A stretch of DNA of 6,983 bases from CAYYKD01 sp964471825 (GTDB taxonomy: Bacteria > Spirochaetota > GWE2-31-10 > CAYYKD01), in NCBI GenBank assembly GCA_964471825.1, contig CAYYKD010000069.1:1-6983 (forward strand). The letters are read 5' to 3'. The notes beneath the pieces are model-generated. The model did not search any database. It saw only the letters and a program-made list of their open reading frames with translations, and was not told the origin of the DNA. Shown here one piece after another: positions 5,944 to 6,983 of this stretch; within the stretch, counting starts at the first letter, position 1; the number at the start of each line of letters is the position of its first letter. The position numbers and the translations under genes are program-made.

Positions 5944-6252
5944 TCAACCTCCATAGTGATTGGATATTTCTTCTATTCCTATAATTCCAATCGTTGATTT
6001 TTCGTCTTGCCAATCTATACTCATCTCTAAACGCCATTTTTTGTTTATTCTAGCAGAATAAATCTCACTATTCGTAAGCTTCTCGAAATTCAACGATGGT
6101 TGTTTCCAGAGATCATAAATATCTTTAGCAGCTTCAAGTATTGCAACAACCTCAAAAAAACTTTCAACAATAGCCCTCTCTAACTTATATTTATTGCTTT
6201 TCCCTGTTGTGTATAGCGTTTCTAATTTTTTGTTATTAAATACAACTTCCAA
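5944..6252 (-). CDS. higB: HigB-like toxin of the RelE/ParE superfamily
   Basis: The 102-residue product matches the plasmid-maintenance killer (HigB) family: a short basic protein with LNFEKLTNSEIYSARINKKW (about 54-73), the central strand RLEMSIDW, and the C-terminal GIIGIEEISNHYGG. HigB toxins are ribosome-dependent mRNA interferases that stop growth until neutralised by HigA. The predicted start is TTG at 6252: a TAA stop stands directly upstream in frame, AAGGGG precedes the TTG by about 4 nt, and no earlier ATG or GTG exists. An inefficient TTG may keep toxin output low. The gene is first in a two-gene unit with higA, the toxin-first order typical of higBA, and is served by the strong promoter at 6297-6325. 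Family assignment is firm; toxicity is inferred. Confidence 0.9.
   Translation of the reverse strand: MEVVFNNKKLETLYTTGKSNKYKLERAIVESFFEVVAILEAAKDIYDLWKQPSLNFEKLTNSEIYSARINKKWRLEMSIDWQDEKSTIGIIGIEEISNHYGG
5947..5952 (-). promoter_or_regulatory. Ribosome binding site of higA inside the last codons of higB
   Basis: GGAGGT encodes the final Gly-Gly of HigB and is followed by its TGA stop, one base, then the higA ATG at 5942. This couples antitoxin translation to toxin translation and selects 5942 rather than 5954 as start. Confidence 0.75.
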
Positions 6253-6296
6253 TTATTCCCCTTTAATATGAAATCGACTAATAACCATCCAGGTAA

Positions 6297-6325
6297 ATTA
6301 TACACAACAATTTTAAAATTGTCAA
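6297..6325 (-). promoter_or_regulatory. Consensus sigma70-type promoter of higBA
   Basis: Read on the minus strand, TTGACA (6320-6325) and TATAAT (6297-6302) are both perfect consensus boxes with the optimal 17-bp spacer. Transcription should begin near 6290, giving a leader of about 38 nt before the higB TTG. Such a strong promoter suggests that repression, not promoter weakness, controls the operon. Confidence 0.88.
6307..6322. promoter_or_regulatory. 16-bp palindrome in the higBA promoter, probable HigA operator
   Basis: The perfect palindrome acaattttaaaattgt fills most of the spacer and covers half of the -35 box. A HigA dimer bound here would block RNA polymerase, the autoregulation usual for higBA operons. 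A smaller inverted repeat, attac-7 nt-gtaat (6332-6348), lies just upstream and may be a second, weaker site. Confidence 0.65.
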
Positions 6326-6402
6326 TACACTATTACCTTTAATGTAATTATATGTAAACAAATTAGCCAATAAACCAGGATATTCAGCAGTCGATCTTCC
6401 AC

Positions 6403-6484
6403 TCATCCGCGTCCATCCGATGTCCACGATGGACAAGCCTCTCTCACATCATCAGCGTTCATCTGCGTCCATCTGCGGCTAATC
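6403..6484 (+). repeat. Interspersed repeat, degenerate plus intact module Y
   Basis: The intact part (6448-6484) has three 10-nt units, atcagcgttc, atctgcgtcc and atctgcggct, followed by aat. A degenerate part (6403-6418, tcatccgcgtccatcc) lies to its left with a short hairpin tgtcca-cga-tggaca (6421-6435) between them. It overlaps the 3' end of the 83-residue gene. The rest of 6253-6458 holds the higBA promoter and no gene. Confidence 0.8.
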
Positions 6485-6710
6485 CTTCTTTAAACCGCAA
6501 TTCAATCTTTTGCAATGTCTTATCATCAAACTCATCACCATAAAATCTTAAAAAAAGTTCCATCTTTCTTGACTCGTCAGATATTGTTGATAATACAATC
6601 TTTCTTGCGGTTTCAACCATACCAAAGCCCATTATCAGTCTTTCAACCGGTGACTTATTCATAATCATATTAAAATAGATTTTACTTATTTCAGGTTTTG
6701 TGTCATTCAT
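6459..6710 (-). CDS. Conserved-looking small hypothetical protein whose C-terminus is encoded by a repeat
   Basis: The 83-residue protein is soluble and helical, with a core KSPVERLIMGFGMVETARKIVLSTI and a later LFLRFYGDEF. I recognise the pattern (S-P-x-E-R-L-x-M-G...M-x-x-T-A-R-x-I-V) as recurring in uncharacterised proteins, but no function is known to me. The ATG at 6710 has GGCGG (6717-6721) 6 nt upstream, and the start overlaps the end of the preceding 43-residue frame by 8 bp, suggesting coupling. The last residues, about GLAADGRR, are encoded by interspersed repeat 6448-6484, so the original C-terminus was probably cut or replaced by the repeat. It is transcribed toward higB but separated from it by the higBA promoter. 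Confidence 0.72.
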   Translation of the reverse strand: MNDTKPEISKIYFNMIMNKSPVERLIMGFGMVETARKIVLSTISDESRKMELFLRFYGDEFDDKTLQKIELRFKEGLAADGRR

Positions 6711-6834
6711 ATTTTACCGCCTTTTGATAAACTTCTGTCAAACCGAGATTGTTTACCCATTTTTCAACATAGTTTCTGTCATGCCTACATTTTAAAAGAT
6801 TTGCAATTTCTTTTAAAATATCAATCTCAATCAT
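6703..6834 (-). CDS. Small 43-residue hypothetical protein, possibly a truncated remnant
   Basis: The frame encodes MIEIDILKEIANLLKCRHDR followed by NYVEKWVNNLGLTEVYQKAV and KYE: a compact, charged, helical peptide with no cysteine cluster or membrane segment. Its stop overlaps the start of the next gene by 8 bp, the arrangement of a translationally coupled pair. The ATG at 6834 has only a weak purine-rich leader (GAAGAAAG), and an in-frame TGA lies 12 nt upstream within the adjoining repeat array. It may therefore be a genuine small protein, or the C-terminal end of a longer gene whose upstream part was lost where the repeat array begins. I cannot assign a function. Confidence 0.55.
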   Translation of the reverse strand: MIEIDILKEIANLLKCRHDRNYVEKWVNNLGLTEVYQKAVKYE

Positions 6835-6846
6835 TTTTTTCTTTCT

Positions 6847-6964
6847 TCATCTGTGTTTATCTGCGTCCATCTGCGGTTAATTATCCGCACTTCCGTGTCT
6901 TTCGTGGTTAATTCTTATCTCTTCCATGCATCGGCGTTTATCAGCGTCCATCTGCGGTTAATTC
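6847..6964 (+). repeat. Compound interspersed repeat array (module Y, X, Y)
   Basis: Three modules lie head to tail. Y (6847-6882) has units ctgtgttt, atctgcgtcc and atctgcggtt, then aatt. X (6885-6917) is 32/33 identical to 4026-4058. A second Y (6928-6964) has units atcggcgttt, atcagcgtcc and atctgcggtt, then aattc. Every module ends in ggttaatt. Outside these repeats 6835-6983 contains no gene; the small gene 6703-6834 starts right at the array's left edge. Confidence 0.85.
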
Positions 6965-6983
6965 TTCTCATAAGCATTCAATC

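Noticed and set aside
4018..6964. CRISPR array
   Set aside because: The repeats have 9-10 bp internal units without regular unique spacers, occur singly between genes in both orientations, and no cas gene is present.

Overview
The window is a low-GC, AT-rich bacterial accessory region in which every supported gene lies on the minus strand, so it reads biologically from right to left. Gene content is defence and stress related: a type I restriction-modification locus carrying two extra embedded genes, and a HigB/HigA-type toxin-antitoxin pair. The organism cannot be fixed from the sequence. The AT-rich genes with strong AGGAG ribosome sites, the interspersed '...cgtgtctttcgtggttaattc' and '...atctgcgtccatctgcggttaattc' tracts and an integron attC-like hairpin would suit a treponeme or another low-GC environmental or host-associated bacterium. 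That is a weak inference from memory.

Layout, right to left. At 6835-6983 there is a compound array of short-period repeats. At 6459-6834 two small, overlapping, unrecognised genes follow; the second ends inside another repeat copy (6403-6484). A perfect-consensus sigma70-type promoter with a 16-bp palindrome in its spacer (6297-6325) drives higB (TTG start, 5944-6252). It is followed one base later by a large HigA-like antitoxin fused to an ImmA/IrrE metallopeptidase domain (4836-5942). Next is a small membrane-anchored protein (4386-4775), and just after its stop an attC-like imperfect hairpin (about 4240-4376). The only gene-free stretch over 300 bases, 3929-4385, holds this hairpin, a duplicated 21-mer, one compound repeat (4026-4090) and a 23-bp palindrome upstream of dinD.

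The restriction operon then runs dinD (3077-3928), hsdS (1836-3074, two target-recognition domains), a RhuM-Fic fusion (680-1672) and hsdM (1-683, cut by the window edge just before its SAM-binding motif). dinD and hsdS are 2 bp apart, and RhuM-Fic and hsdM share an ATGA stop/start overlap, so these genes look co-translated in pairs. A 130-nt block of repeats separates hsdS from the RhuM-Fic gene. hsdR is not in the window and would be expected beyond base 1.

How the genes probably work together: HsdM and HsdS would form the DNA methyltransferase and, with an unseen HsdR, the restriction complex. DinD (a RecA filament antagonist in E. coli) and the Doc-like RhuM-Fic protein are accessory genes whose placement suggests a regulatory, guard or toxin-like role beside restriction. 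Internal duplications in hsdS give it the structure needed for specificity switching by recombination. HigBA would act as a stabilising or phage-responsive addiction module for the same island.
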